DNA of 64,000 bases, taken from the NCBI RefSeq assembly GCF_026262505.1, contig NC_067208.1, forward strand, positions 15,943,962 to 16,007,961. Direction: 5' to 3'. This DNA is from Trichomonas vaginalis G3 (Eukaryota > Parabasalia > Trichomonadida > Trichomonadidae). Shown piece after piece: positions 9,498 to 19,812 of the stretch (the first letter of the stretch is position 1; each line of letters opens with the position of its first letter). The translations under genes were made by a program, and so were the position numbers. The notes beneath the pieces are model-generated. The model was not told the origin of the DNA. It made no database searches and saw only the letters and a program-made list of their open reading frames with translations.

Positions 9498-10109
9498 TTA
9501 CATGTATTTTTCAGCAACTTCGTCAAATAATTTTATAGCACTATCTATCTCATCTACTTCGAAAGTTTCTTTACCTTTCATGGGAGCACCATACATTTTC
9601 TCAAACTTTTCAAGTAGTTCTGTTTCTGCAGCTCTCATATCATTAACGAACACAACCTTGACTCTATTGACTGTACTGTCATATCTTTGAGTTATATTAT
9701 ATGTTCTTCCTATCTTATATCTCTTTGTATTGAAGTCCTTCGGTTTCTGAACGATATAAAGTAAGCCTTCACTGCAACGTTCTGAGTCGAATGAACCATA
9801 AGTTATGAAGTTATATCCAACAACTGGGTCTAACCATAGAAGAATTATTGGTATAAGACTTTTGTCAATGAGATATGCTGTAGTTCCATAGAATCTTACT
9901 GATATCATAAGCTCAGGATTTCTTGTCAAAATTTTCTGAGTTGAAGCATTTCTAACCCAATGGTTTGTTTTCTTTTCAGATGGAGATATAATGTCTGACA
10001 AAGAATATTTGTTGTATTTCTTTGAGTATCTTACGTTTAAATCACCTATTCTAACCACTTTGGTGTCATTGTCTATCTTTCTAACTGTTTCAAACTCAAC
10101 CTTTAACAT
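9498..10109 (-). CDS. KilA-N-like / T5orf172 (GIY-YIG superfamily) protein
   Basis: The usable ATG is at 10109, because the frame upstream of it lacks one. The 203-residue product has an N-terminal KilA-N-like region (residues about 30-100, with NHWVRNAST and LIPIILLWLDPVVGY). A C-terminal T5orf172 domain spans about 115-200: GLLYIVQ, then YKIGRTYNITQR, then AAETELLEKF and GKETFEV. T5orf172 belongs to the GIY-YIG nuclease superfamily, and the KilA-N plus T5orf172 pairing is known from phages and large DNA viruses. The probable role is a DNA-binding nuclease or regulator. It is a tandem neighbour of 8756-9409 on the same strand. Confidence 0.75.
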   Translation of the reverse strand: MLKVEFETVRKIDNDTKVVRIGDLNVRYSKKYNKYSLSDIISPSEKKTNHWVRNASTQKILTRNPELMISVRFYGTTAYLIDKSLIPIILLWLDPVVGYNFITYGSFDSERCSEGLLYIVQKPKDFNTKRYKIGRTYNITQRYDSTVNRVKVVFVNDMRAAETELLEKFEKMYGAPMKGKETFEVDEIDSAIKLFDEVAEKYM

Positions 10110-10188
10110 TACTGTTCTTACATACAAGATAAAAAAATATTTTATAAAAAACTAACTTTATTTTTTTATCTTAAGGAAAATTCATGAT

Positions 10189-10294
10189 TTTTGTTGCTGA
10201 ATTCAATAAAAATATATTTTAGGTGAAGAGGTGAGATTTCACCAGTTTTCTCACCTAATTTTTCACCCCAGTTATTTTATAAGTGTTTTACATG
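10189..10294. repeat. 106-bp direct repeat with nested hairpin, copy 1
   Basis: Identical to 10368-10473 except for one base (T/C). It contains GGTGAGATTTCACC and a second TCACC unit that together can fold into a stem. It lies upstream of the KilA-N/T5orf172 gene and downstream of copy 2, so it probably arose by local duplication. Confidence 0.85.
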
Positions 10295-10367
10295 GTAAAC
10301 GTTATTTTTTAAATTTTGTGAAAACTCAACGGTTTGACACATACCCTAAAAATTATTTTACTCAGAA

Positions 10368-10473
10368 TTTTGTTGCTGAATTCAATAAAAATATATTTTA
10401 GGTGAAGAGGTGAGATTTCACCAGTTTTCTCACCTAATTTTTCACCCCAGTTATTTTATAAGCGTTTTACATG
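10368..10473. repeat. 106-bp direct repeat with nested hairpin, copy 2
   Basis: Second copy, 179 bases from the first. It covers the very 3' end of the gene 10456-11398 and its downstream flank. Related hairpins follow the integrase gene (11515-11575) and the gene at 19813-20340 (20348-20409), which points to a 3'-end signal. Confidence 0.85.
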
Positions 10474-11398
10474 AATTGTACGATGTATATTTGAAATTCT
10501 AAACAATTTCGTAGCTTCTATTTCTTCTGTCAGTATGTCAAAAGTTTTAACAATGCCGAAAGTTTCTTTATACTTCTTCTTGACGTCAGATAGAAGGAAA
10601 TCGTCAGCTGTTGGATAGTTTTTGTTCAGAAATGCTAACATGTCCATTTTATCTTCTGCTGGTTTCTCTACTTCTTTCTTTAAGTCAGCATAGTCGTTTC
10701 TCATACGTTCTATCTCTTTGACGGAGTAGTTATATTTCCTCATTGCTGCTTTACATTTTGAACATTGCGGATTCATTTTTGCGTTATACATTGAAATTTG
10801 ACCTGCTAGAACAACTAAGGCGTCAATGGTTTTCTTTAACTCAAAAGTTGTTGGTTTTATTTGTCCATTCCATATTTTACATCTTTTATCTTTATCTCTT
10901 ATCTGCCATACACATTCAGCAACTAATGAAACAAAGTTGTCGTATGTCTTAAACTCCCCAGATTTATATATGTCAGAGATGTTCTTATATACCATGTCGC
11001 AATCTTTGTCCATAACTTTATGGTTGCAATGATATCCTAGAAACTCATAGTTTACTTTACGTATGAACTTCTTTATTTCTACTGAGTCAGTTGGTTTCAC
11101 TTCTATTTCATCGAATTCATGAATAGTTAGTTTTTGCTGCTGAATTTCAGGCAATTTGGGTAAATGGTCAATAATGTCCTGCATGTCATAAAGATACTGT
11201 TCATTTGTTTCATCTTTCGCACTACAGTCTAAATTACTTGTTAAAAGTTCTTGCTTAATTCTTTGTATTTCTGTCTCAAAAGTATATGAAGAAAGGAATA
11301 AAGCTTTTCATCTCTACCAACATTGACGTAGGATTCATGACTAGCGAGTTTGGTGCTGTAGTTGTTTGAATTGTTGTTGTGCCGATTGTTGAAATCAT
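10456..11398 (-). pseudogene. Maverick hypothetical protein with CxxC motif, broken
   Basis: The main frame (242 residues from ATG at 11184) is helical and charged, with a possible zinc pair CSKCKAAM near the middle and a tail (FRISNIHRTIHVKRL). A Thr-rich start-like piece begins at 11398. The C-terminal third (MLAFLNKNYPTADDFLLSDV) could be a small winged-helix-like domain. It sits between the integrase and the KilA-N genes on the same strand. The family is not recognised, and as it stands the gene is broken. Confidence 0.45.
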
Positions 11399-11514
11399 AT
11401 CTTTTATACAAAATAAAAAAATAAATAAAAATAAAACTAACTTTATTTTTTCTATCTTAAGGAAATTCATGAAAATTCACGAGACCCAAAGGGTCTGAGC
11501 CGCTAAGCGGTGAG

Positions 11515-11575
11515 GGTGAAAAAACAGGTGAAAAAAGAGGTGAAATCTCACCTCTTCACCTAAAATATATTTTTG
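11515..11575. repeat. GGTGA-type hairpin 3' of the integrase gene
   Basis: The sequence GGTGAAAAAACAGGTG is followed by AGAGGTGAAATCTCACCTCT and TCACCT, making a strong stem just 26 bases beyond the integrase stop. It is the inverse-orientation relative of the 106-bp repeat at 10189 and 10368. Confidence 0.7.
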
Positions 11576-11600
11576 TCTGATTTACATCTAACGAAAAAGT

Positions 11601-12686
11601 TTAGAAGAACTTTCTTATTCTTTCTGGCATATTTTTGTCTTTCCAGTACTCCCGCTCTAATGGTCCCAGATGTGTTGGTTTAGATTCTCTCAAGTTCTTA
11701 GATGGTATAACATTTTCAACGCCTCCTTCATATCTTACTTTATAAGTGTCATCGTTTGTGTTATAGCCAAGTATTTCAATAACCACTCCTCGCTTTGCTT
11801 CGTCAATGGTTTCAGCAAGTTTGCCATTACTACTTTCAACTAACTTATGTCGAGGGTAAAATGCAATGGAGTCGTCAGCAGCTTTTATAAGATATCCATT
11901 ACCTTGCGTAGAGTCTACGATATAATAATTTCGACTTAACCTTAAACGTTTCTTTGTCAACGGTTTGTCGTCAAGAACTACACGAACTTTTGTACCAGGA
12001 ATGAGTGTAAATTGTGTTGAATTTCTGATATTTTGTGTTTGGCTTCGTTTCTTTTGTATATACTTTTCTTCTTGCTGTTGTGTCATTGAATTTGGTGTAT
12101 GTCCTGTTGTAGAATGTGTTGAGGAATTATATACTTCGAGAAAATGTTTCATTGTTTCTTCGGTAAAGTCTCGCTCTTGATTTAAATCTCTGAGAGTCCT
12201 TATGAAGCGGTTTATGATGCCGAGTATGTTATGGTTATGGTCTTCAGTAGTGTAGTGAGTTATGTTATGCTTAATGAGAAAATCTGTGATTTCATTGCTG
12301 AGGTATGCACTGTCTTGGTCTGATGTTAAAGTACTTGGGCTATGTTCTGCTACAAACTTTTGTAAAACTCTTAACACTTCACGAGTTCCTTTATTCCTCA
12401 TTGGATATGCATATGCTTTACGAGTGTTAACATTAATGAAGATGAGGAATGGTTTATGTCCTCCATTTCTGCTTTGAATGAGAGTGTCAAATTGGTATGC
12501 GTCGGGAGTGTTGGAGTAAATTGGTAAAAAGTAGTCGTAAGGGTTTATTTTTGTTTGATGTACAACATTTTTGTCAAAGAACCTTTTCACTTCAGCTCTG
12601 TTAGTAAATCCCCAACTTTTTGCTGCTTCATTGAACTTCTTAAATGACATCCATGGATGTTGTTCGAATACTTCTTTCAAACTCAT
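11601..12686 (-). CDS. Maverick retroviral-type integrase
   Basis: This 361-residue frame starts with ATG at 12686 and is whole. An rve-type catalytic core spans about residues 60-200: first aspartate in AYQFDTLI (D67), second in LTSDQDSAY (about 120-128), then the NILGIINRFIRTLRDLN block (about 153-169), typical of Maverick integrases in place of a retroviral helix. An N-terminal helical part precedes it. A chromodomain/SH3-like beta tail follows (VVIEILGYNTNDDTYKVRYE, about 307-326). The enzyme joins element ends into host DNA. The related relic at 26419-27375 carries the same ALGVID...MLRDLN block. Confidence 0.88.
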   Translation of the reverse strand: MSLKEVFEQHPWMSFKKFNEAAKSWGFTNRAEVKRFFDKNVVHQTKINPYDYFLPIYSNTPDAYQFDTLIQSRNGGHKPFLIFINVNTRKAYAYPMRNKGTREVLRVLQKFVAEHSPSTLTSDQDSAYLSNEITDFLIKHNITHYTTEDHNHNILGIINRFIRTLRDLNQERDFTEETMKHFLEVYNSSTHSTTGHTPNSMTQQQEEKYIQKKRSQTQNIRNSTQFTLIPGTKVRVVLDDKPLTKKRLRLSRNYYIVDSTQGNGYLIKAADDSIAFYPRHKLVESSNGKLAETIDEAKRGVVIEILGYNTNDDTYKVRYEGGVENVIPSKNLRESKPTHLGPLEREYWKDKNMPERIRKFF

Positions 12687-12726
12687 TTATGTAAAAATAA
12701 AGATTTTATTCTAGGCTCAAGCGCGT

Positions 12727-15700
12727 TCATTGAACGCGGTACCATGCATAAACTGTCATATAAGGTGGCATATAATCTTCACCCGAGCCTGTTGGATTTG
12801 TTGTAAATGTATGTGAATGATTTCCTGCGGTTCCACAGAAAATACCTGTGCTTGAATCTACTGGGTCAGTTGTGATATCATATCTATTCATTCCCCATCT
12901 ATCCGAAACCCGCTGCAAGATTTATATAACCTCTTTTTGTTATTGAATGTGAATGATTTCCTGTTGTGTTTGTCGTTCCTGTATGAGTGTGCGGTGGAAG
13001 GTTTGCTTCTTTAATTTTCTTCGAACCACCTGTTTGCTTTGAAGAGTTAGCACAGTATAAGAATTTGTCTACAATCTGCTGCCACGTACCAAAACCTAAA
13101 ACTGTTTCTGGATTTGTTGAATTCATTGACGTATAAATAGAACCAACAGGATATATGGTTTGAATAACCTGAGCTTTCATTGTTTGAAGCTCATGTTTAA
13201 CGTTTATAACTTTATTGCCATCTTTAATATTTATGTTGTTTGTTATTAAACCATTAGGAAAAGTAGGAGGATAAATTCTTTGTTCTTGTACAGTTTCACC
13301 GTTTCATCCTGTTTTTGTTACTATTTCGATGCATGCTTTAATTTCTTTAATCTTGATTGTTTGAAATTCTTCATGTGTATGGTTCTTGTCGGCTTTTCCA
13401 TTAAGCGCAGCATTTACTTCCGACTTCTTTGCATAATTTTCATCTACATAAGTTTTGTCGGCTTTCTTATCTAACATTGCTGGTAGTTCGTATGCTTCAA
13501 AGTTTCTGGCATGACCTTCAATGTTCATACATCTGTTATCTAAATTGTTTAGTGTATCTTTTACGCTTGTACTCGGATTTAATGAAGGTGCACTTGAACC
13601 AAGGGTATAGTTCAATATTACATCGTCTGCTCTAACAGTAGTGAAGGATTCATGTGTATGGTTCTTATCTGCTTTACTATTTAATGTAGCTTGAAGTTCA
13701 TTTATATCGGAGATATTGTGTTTATGAGATTTCAAAACTTTGTTCGTTGCGTCAAGTTCATCTTTGTCAGCTTTACTATTTAATGTAGCTTGAAGTTCAT
13801 TTATATCGGAGATATTGTGTTTATGAGATTTCAAAACTTTGTTCGTTGCGTCAAGTTCATCTTTGTCAGCTTTACTTTTAATAGCATCTTCAACGGTTAT
13901 TTTTGACTTAACTCTCAAAGTAAATCTTGGTTCAACTAATACACCGTTAACAGAGAAACTAGAAGCATAAATTTCATCGTTATAACCAAATGCTTCTGGT
14001 GCTTTACTTGTGTCATACTGTACAGTACAGTGTATGTCATAACCTTTAGCACGAATGTATTTATATCTTCTTTCATTAACATCTTCCGTCTTCACTTCTT
14101 CAGTTCGTGTTAAATATCCATGGTAGTCCGTTGTAATCTGTTCATCTGAACTTATATAATGAACATGGTTTTTATCTGCTTTATTATCTGATTTCTCATT
14201 AACATCATTCACTTCTAATTCAACTCTTCCTCCAGAACTCTTATTATCATTTATTTTCTTCATTAATTCCGTAATTACATCATAAAGACTATATTCTGTT
14301 TTCGGTTTTGTAAATAATGAGTCAAAATTTCTTTTCATCATTACATCGCTTACATTAATGATATCAGCTATACCTTTTTCATTTATTCTCTTCATTAGTT
14401 CTGCAATAATGACGAATATATAATCTGTTAATTTATTCTCTTCATCGAGGGTTATAGAATGTTTTGAAATCGAATCATTAACGCCTCTAAATAAATCAAT
14501 AACTTCAGGATACACGTTTTTAATGTCTCGAATAACCCGACCAGTATCCTCTGGTTTCTTCTCTTCTTCGTTCCCGTCGTTACGCGGCTTTATGTCTCTA
14601 ACCATCATCAACGCAGTCATAACCGGAGGGTTTGTTGCTACCTGTTCGAAAATCCGTCCGTTATGTACGGTATATCTAAATAATTTCTTTGTGTTTGTTA
14701 AAACATTTGAAACAAGTCTTTTAAAACCATCTACAAAATTTCCCGTTTCACCTAATGTTCTTGCAGCATTTACAAGCTCACCCATTCCCGCTTTTGACCC
14801 CAAAAACGTCCATATTGCATTTATTTCACTCTGTATTGTTGTCCATTCAGCAAAATTAATACCCGCATTCGCTAAGCTGAAAATGAAATTCAGTGGATCG
14901 AACTTAATTCCACCTTCTTTTTCAATTTCAACGAACTCACTAACATGAGATTTTAAATATTCTTTCGTTAAAATCGTTTTTCCGGATGTCATGCTGTTAA
15001 CGGAACTATCACCATCAAAAGTTAACGAATTCAATTTCGTCATTGGTGCTTTTATTTCATACACCGCTTTATCTATAGTTTTTGGCTCACCTTCTTTAGA
15101 AGTGTATGAAACATTAATGAATGAATTATATGTATTCATGAATGAGTTAAAATCAATGATTTTCATTAATGAAGCCTTTAATGATTCATTAACTGTTGAA
15201 TCCCTTAAAACAATTACTGAACTGTCATTAATGAAAGGTACACTGCAAACTGTCGAATTTGGATCAAATGCTGTAGTCGGAGAAGGAGTATTAATGATAT
15301 AAGTCATTAAATCATTAAGTGACGTAAATAATGTTGTTGTTTTTGATTTAATTTCTTTAGCATCTGTTATATACGGTAATTTTATTTCTGTAGTTTCTGA
15401 ATTAAAGATATTCGCTAAAATGTTTTGTAAACTGTTTTGAGCAGCTGTATAAACTGTTGAATTCGGAACCCTTACGATTTCACCGTCCTTAATAAAGGGC
15501 ATTGAACATGGCGTAGTGCTTGGATCAAATCTTTCGGGATTATGATTCAACATATATTCTAATGCTTCATGAACAGACTTATATACTGTTGTGTCGTTCT
15601 TCATGACAACTTCACCGTCCTTTATGAATGGCATTGTACATGGAGTTAAAATAGGGTCAAACTTTTCATAGTCCTTCCATGTTATATATTTCTCAGTATT

Positions 15701-15805
15701 TCCATCAGAAATAACAATATATTTGTCAGTAAGTGTGAGAGAGTATTGACCAAAATATAAACGTTTAGCTCTGTCAGCTTCATACGCATATGCAGCTATA
15801 CTCAT
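12727..15805 (-). pseudogene. Phage-type tail fibre with collar domain, broken
   Basis: The main frame (833 residues from ATG at 15805) begins with four degenerate repeats of about 50 residues (CTMPFIKDGEVVMKNDTTVY and kin). A long rod follows, with ADKNHTH and KSHKHNI units typical of trimeric fibres. The C-terminal part near 12727-13180 is a phage tail-collar/T4 short-fibre-like domain: YPVGSIYTSMNSTNPETVLG, FLYCANSSKQTGGSK, NLPPHTHTG, and the ending MPPYMTVYAWYR. His-x-His pairs in such tips bind iron in phage T4 gp37. The gene has a few breaks near its 3' end. It presumably encoded the receptor-binding spike of the particle. The B element has a homologue at 23447-26422. Confidence 0.8.
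13671..13868 (-). repeat. Tandem duplication of a 99-bp fibre unit
   Basis: Two 99-base units, nearly identical, encode ADKDELDATNKVLKSHKHNI and the following ISDINELQATLNSK twice within the fibre rod. The period keeps the frame, so the rod is lengthened by 33 residues. The near-identity points to a recent duplication. Confidence 0.85.
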
Positions 15806-15917
15806 ATTTTAATGAGAATAAAATGTTGTTCTATTTGCAAAGTACAGACCCAAACGATACGGGACAGTAAAGCTACAAACAAACTTAGGTCTACAGAATG
15901 AGCCACTTGCATTCAGA

Positions 15918-16598
15918 ATGGTTGACTTTAATACTATTGCTTCATTCGTTATAACTGACGAAACAGATTTCATGGAGCTTGAAATAGATGGAAAGAAGCA
16001 CGAAATAAGATTTCACAATAATGTAGAATATAAGATGGAAACATTAGCTGGAGTGTTAAATGCTCTCATAAGTACTACAATAAACAAGGATAACGAAGAA
16101 AACTTAATGAATGTTAAACTTATTGCAGGAGTTTTGAAGTTCAGTTATGCGAAGGAGTTTAAGATAACACGAATGAGTCATAGAGTACAACTTCTTTTGG
16201 GAGCATACCATATGACATTTCCTTTGAAAAGTGTTGACAAAACGATTGAGATGAAATCTGTTCCATATGTATGTTATGGCAATTGTTTGTACATTGAGTC
16301 AAAAATAGCTAATGTCACAGGTATTTCAGGAGTTAATAGTAAAGGTTCAGTAGAATATAAATCCTTCTGTTATGAAGTAAATTCAATGTTCATTCCAAAC
16401 GTTCCTGTCATAGCAACTCATTTAGGTAAATGGGTTCGCATTAGTCCTCATAATTTGAAAGACATGCAATTCAGACTTGTTGACTTTCAAGGAGAGCCTG
16501 TAGAACTGAAGGCACCAGTGCGAATGACTGTTGAAGTTGACTTTTTAGAAAATATTAAATGCAACAGCTTACAAGAGAACTCAGAGCTAAAAATATAA
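15918..16598 (+). CDS. Penton-like minor capsid protein (single jelly roll)
   Basis: This 226-residue beta-rich protein starts with ATG at 15918, divergent from the fibre gene (15805) across 112 bases. Near its C-terminus the segment MQFRLVDFQGEPVELKAPV resembles the FRLTDxxGxPVDLxG strand pair seen near the end of polinton, adintovirus and virophage minor capsid (penton) proteins. The same element appears in 37727-38524 (LTLVDANFVPVKL). Such proteins fill the capsid vertices, where fibres attach, and the fibre gene is its direct neighbour. The frame is whole. Confidence 0.65.
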   Translation: MVDFNTIASFVITDETDFMELEIDGKKHEIRFHNNVEYKMETLAGVLNALISTTINKDNEENLMNVKLIAGVLKFSYAKEFKITRMSHRVQLLLGAYHMTFPLKSVDKTIEMKSVPYVCYGNCLYIESKIANVTGISGVNSKGSVEYKSFCYEVNSMFIPNVPVIATHLGKWVRISPHNLKDMQFRLVDFQGEPVELKAPVRMTVEVDFLENIKCNSLQENSELKI

Positions 16599-16798
16599 AG
16601 TATGAATGTTATGTATTAGGTCATGAACTTTGGTTGTTGTTGTTTGATGAAACAAATGAGTTAGTTATGTCAGTCAAGAGAACAGAAAAATATTGTGTTA
16701 GTGAAAACTGCACCAAGTCAATAAGATTAGGTTTGCATTATGAAGATGAATTCGATACTGTTGAAGAAGTTTTGGATAGATACTATAAGTTGCTTTAA
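16559..16798 (+). CDS. Small Maverick protein overlapping the penton-like gene
   Basis: A 79-residue frame whose ATG (16559) overlaps the last 40 bases of the penton-like gene. It has beta strands followed by an acidic helical tail (EDEFDTVEEVLDRYYKLL). It ends tail to tail with the minus-strand gene 16795-17409, sharing four bases. It may be the counterpart of the 77-residue protein at 39128-39361, which also lies near capsid genes; the resemblance is weak. Confidence 0.45.
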   Translation: MQQLTRELRAKNIKYECYVLGHELWLLLFDETNELVMSVKRTEKYCVSENCTKSIRLGLHYEDEFDTVEEVLDRYYKLL

Positions 16799-17409
16799 TT
16801 TACTAAAACATATTTCAAACAAAGCTTATATTCTGTTGAAAGTTTTGTATACTCGTTCGAATATTTATACTTAAACTCAACTCCTGTAGTTCCTGGTGTT
16901 TCAATGATGCGGATGTTACCTATTTTCATGAATATTGGCGTTTGACCACGGCATTCGATTTCAGGGTCGAGATAGTCAATGACACATTGTTTCCCTGTTA
17001 TTCGTGAGATAACATTTTCAAGGTCCTCCTTTGTTAGAATTATTTGGTTCTTACTTATAAGATTTACCAAAAGCTTCTTATCGTCTTTGAGTAAGATAGT
17101 TTGATATAACTGAAGAAGGTAATGGTCTACGTTATCTGAAGGATTTGTTTGAACATTTATGTAAGGGTTGTCGTTGGCTTCTCTTGAAAGAACTTGGTCC
17201 AGTGGTGGATACTCTAACTTAACATCTGATGTAGCGTTAGCGTTTGAAGCTGAGTTTAAATTCACCGACTTAAGTTCTGGTTCTTTTTCTTTCAAACACT
17301 CTGAACTATAGTTCTTTATGACAATATTGTTTGTCGTTCGTGAGTCAACATTTGATGTTGGTTCAATTGGAACATTAACGGCACCAGCTAAGATGGATTT
17401 GCTTCTCAT
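16795..17409 (-). CDS. Maverick hypothetical protein
   Basis: This 204-residue protein has an ATG at 17409. The first half is low-complexity and polar (NIVIKNYSSE, NSASNANATS). The second half is alpha/beta, with LVNLISKNQIILTKEDLENV, then a Cys-containing strand (YLDPEIECRGQTPIFMKIGN) and GTTGVEFKYKYS. The second half resembles in plan the protein at 38529-38804 (ELLKLLTEADDINIKEIEPD, then GGETLNLKYSF). Both lie next to penton-like genes, so a capsid-linked role is likely. No named family was recognised. Confidence 0.45.
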   Translation of the reverse strand: MRSKSILAGAVNVPIEPTSNVDSRTTNNIVIKNYSSECLKEKEPELKSVNLNSASNANATSDVKLEYPPLDQVLSREANDNPYINVQTNPSDNVDHYLLQLYQTILLKDDKKLLVNLISKNQIILTKEDLENVISRITGKQCVIDYLDPEIECRGQTPIFMKIGNIRIIETPGTTGVEFKYKYSNEYTKLSTEYKLCLKYVLVN

Positions 17410-17434
17410 TTCATATAGAATAAAAACCTTTTAT

Positions 17435-17770
17435 ATGTATGAAATGAACAATATACTCGACAAGGGTTTGAATGTAAAGCTAACGAATGAAAATATTGTT
17501 GAATTCACTGAGACAGGAGCTGTGTATAAAGATGTAGAACTACTGAACAAAAGAGCTAAGGGAAGAAGCAGGAACATGAACAAAGGGTGGAAGCCTATAA
17601 AAATTTATGTCAATGATGGCTCAGGAGGTTCAAACATAAAGTATGCAGAAAGTTATAGAGTTTATGCTCTCAAAGGTGAAAAGCCTTCATTTAAGAACAG
17701 CTATTCTAACGCATATCCTCAAAAGCTAACGGATGGGGAAGTGGATGATATAATGACAGCAAAATATTAA
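17435..17770 (+). CDS. Maverick hypothetical protein
   Basis: The first ATG after the divergent neighbour's start is at 17435, giving 111 residues. The product is basic and beta-rich, with GRSRNMNKGWKPIKIYVNDG and an Ala/Lys tail. The 25-base gap to 17409 implies a compact bidirectional promoter. It ends 48 bases before the ATPase relic on the other strand. No family was recognised. Confidence 0.4.
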   Translation: MYEMNNILDKGLNVKLTNENIVEFTETGAVYKDVELLNKRAKGRSRNMNKGWKPIKIYVNDGSGGSNIKYAESYRVYALKGEKPSFKNSYSNAYPQKLTDGEVDDIMTAKY

Positions 17771-17817
17771 CAGAAATGGCGACAGAGATGCATGGAATTT
17801 GTTTTACCATCAGTCAA

Positions 17818-18718
17818 TTAAAGCATAAGATTTAAAACAATGTTGGTCGTTCCCATGGAATATTTTTTGACTTTAATGGTATTAGTCATGATATGAATCT
17901 CAAGGTATGAACGAGGAGAGATGAGAGACTTATATGCTTCCCAAATTTCTTCAAAAGGTAATGTTATACCTGACTGTTTCCAAATGAGTTCAATATCATA
18001 GCGTGAGAAACCTTGAAAGATAACGAAGTCAGTTATGAGACGTTTTATGTTTAAAGCAAGAAACGCCATGTTTGCATAAGTATTGCTACAGTTAAATGGT
18101 AATGTCTGACTTTAGTTATGATGTTAGCTAATGGTGAGTCTGGTTTTGACACTAAACCTTTTCCGGCGAAGTCGTCGCAAACGAGCAGAGTGTTTGAAGG
18201 ATACTTTTTGAAGGGTATTTTGAAAGTTTTGATAGAATGTAGTTTGTCAGTCGTTTCATATCGTAAACTCCTGAGTACTGACGTAAGTGGTGTTTGTCAA
18301 TAATTCTTTCCATCTCTTCTGAAGTCTTTTGCATTCCTGACTGTATGAACTCTACGATGGCATAATATTTTCTCTTACGTCGAATGTAACGTTGAAGAAA
18401 TTCAATGAGTTCACTGTCTGGAACTTTAACGACAGAGGCTTGAAATTTTGACATAAATGTTTTCGCTGTTGAATCCATAGAGTCTGAAGTTGCTGATATA
18501 ATGATTTGGTCATTAATATGATCTTGACCTAAACGCTCTGTTATGAGTATATGACGAATGAGGTTAAATGTCTTACCTGACCCCATCTTTCCACAATAGA
18601 AATACACACCATTTGAACAGAATTCATAATCTTTGCTGAAAGGAAGAATAAGAGAAGAGTTAAGTTTGTCTGTAGTTTCATTCATGTCTTCATCTACGTC
18701 ATGTATTAAATGCTTCAT
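17818..18718 (-). pseudogene. A32/FtsK-HerA-type packaging ATPase, broken
   Basis: The N-terminal part (from ATG at 18718) carries the Walker A motif CGKMGSGKT at residues 42-50, followed by an Ile/Ser strand (QIIISATSDSMDST) and helices matching those of the ATPase at 34636-35511 (SELIEFLQRYIRRK versus TELLDWIKKYQRRV). Further left, NTLLVCDDFA is the Walker B strand and YLEIHIMTNTIKVKK is the C-terminal strand pair, paralleling FRIHIYANKVQIVKS in the other copy. This enzyme pumps DNA into the capsid. About two breaks are present. Confidence 0.75.
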
Positions 18719-18732
18719 TTTATCTCATTAAA

Positions 18733-19614
18733 ATGCAAGTCAGAAATATTCAGAACATAGCACCGAGTCTAACTGACAAGAGTATAAAAGATATACTATG
18801 AACACGTTATGATGAACCAACCAAAATTCAAGAAAGTCAGTATACTTATGAATATCCAAGACACTGGGTAGAGTATGTAGGAGGTGAGAAAGCTATTGAA
18901 ATAAGACAAGTTAGAAGTATTCCAGCAGGAAGAACAATATTATTGAAGAACTTTAATGTTTTTGAGATATAATGATGAAACAAAGAAGCAAGATAGTTTC
19001 CTGTTGCTGTGTATGTGAACTTAGATACAGGAGATGACATGAAAGTTTTTAACACAAAGCTTCAAAACGGTAGTGAAAGAACAACTTATTAGCAGAAGGA
19101 CACCCATTACCTTCAGAAGTTACCATAGCATATAATTTTGAAACAAATGCAATAGATTTTAAAGTCGTCTCTGCAAAGAAGTCAGGATTTACATTTAATG
19201 AAGCAGATGTATATTCGAATGAAAACTTCAAGCTATTGCATGGTTAGATAATGACGATTGCTTTAAGAAAATCTTTAAATTCATGACTCAAAGATGTCAA
19301 TAGATGACCTTCGTGGAATGTTACCATCGACGTTTACAGTAGAAGGTTCAGCAGGATTGCTTACAAAATTGTCAATTGGTGGTATTTGGTCTCGTGAGAA
19401 CATTGTTATAAAATCCAGTATAAGTGAATTATGCTGAAGAATCTATATTATGTCTTTCAAACTACATGTATTCGCCGCCGAAGCATTATATATAACAAAC
19501 TTTGTCAGTAAGTTTAACATAAGACTTGTCGAACCTTCTTCAATGAAAGATGTTGTGCTACCTAAAGATGGAAAGGATGGACTCATTATTGAGATGATTT
19601 TAATTGCATATTAA
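18733..19614 (+). pseudogene. Broken structural-type Maverick gene
   Basis: The ATG at 18733 is divergent from the ATPase (18718); the 14-base gap contains TCATTA, an initiator-like site for this strand. The sequence reads in many short pieces. Recognisable bits are SIPAGRTILLKNFNVFE near the start, SIGGIWSRENIVI, and an end with FNIRLVEPSSMKDVV and DGLIIEMILIAY that recalls the closing strands of penton-like proteins. It is probably a jelly-roll capsid protein, heavily broken. It ends exactly one base before the next ATG (TAAATG). Confidence 0.4.
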
Positions 19615-19812
19615 ATGAGTTTGTTCTTGAAGGTCATTCATGATGAAATAACTGTTGTAGAAGATGTTAGCAATTGTTCAGACATTTTATTGAGAATAGA
19701 TGAGATAAGAAAGAAGTTTATGAATGAGAATGTTTATGTTTCATTGACTTTCTCCAGTAATGAGAACTTTTATGAGATAATATTGAAGAGAGATGATTTT
19801 AATATGGTGTAA
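19615..19812 (+). CDS. Small Maverick protein
   Basis: This 65-residue protein, MSLFLKVIHDEITVVEDVSN and onward, has an alpha/beta pattern ending in LTFSSNENFYEIILKRDDF. It abuts both neighbours directly (TAAATG at each junction), so it has no private promoter outside coding sequence. No family was recognised. Confidence 0.45.
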   Translation: MSLFLKVIHDEITVVEDVSNCSDILLRIDEIRKKFMNENVYVSLTFSSNENFYEIILKRDDFNMV

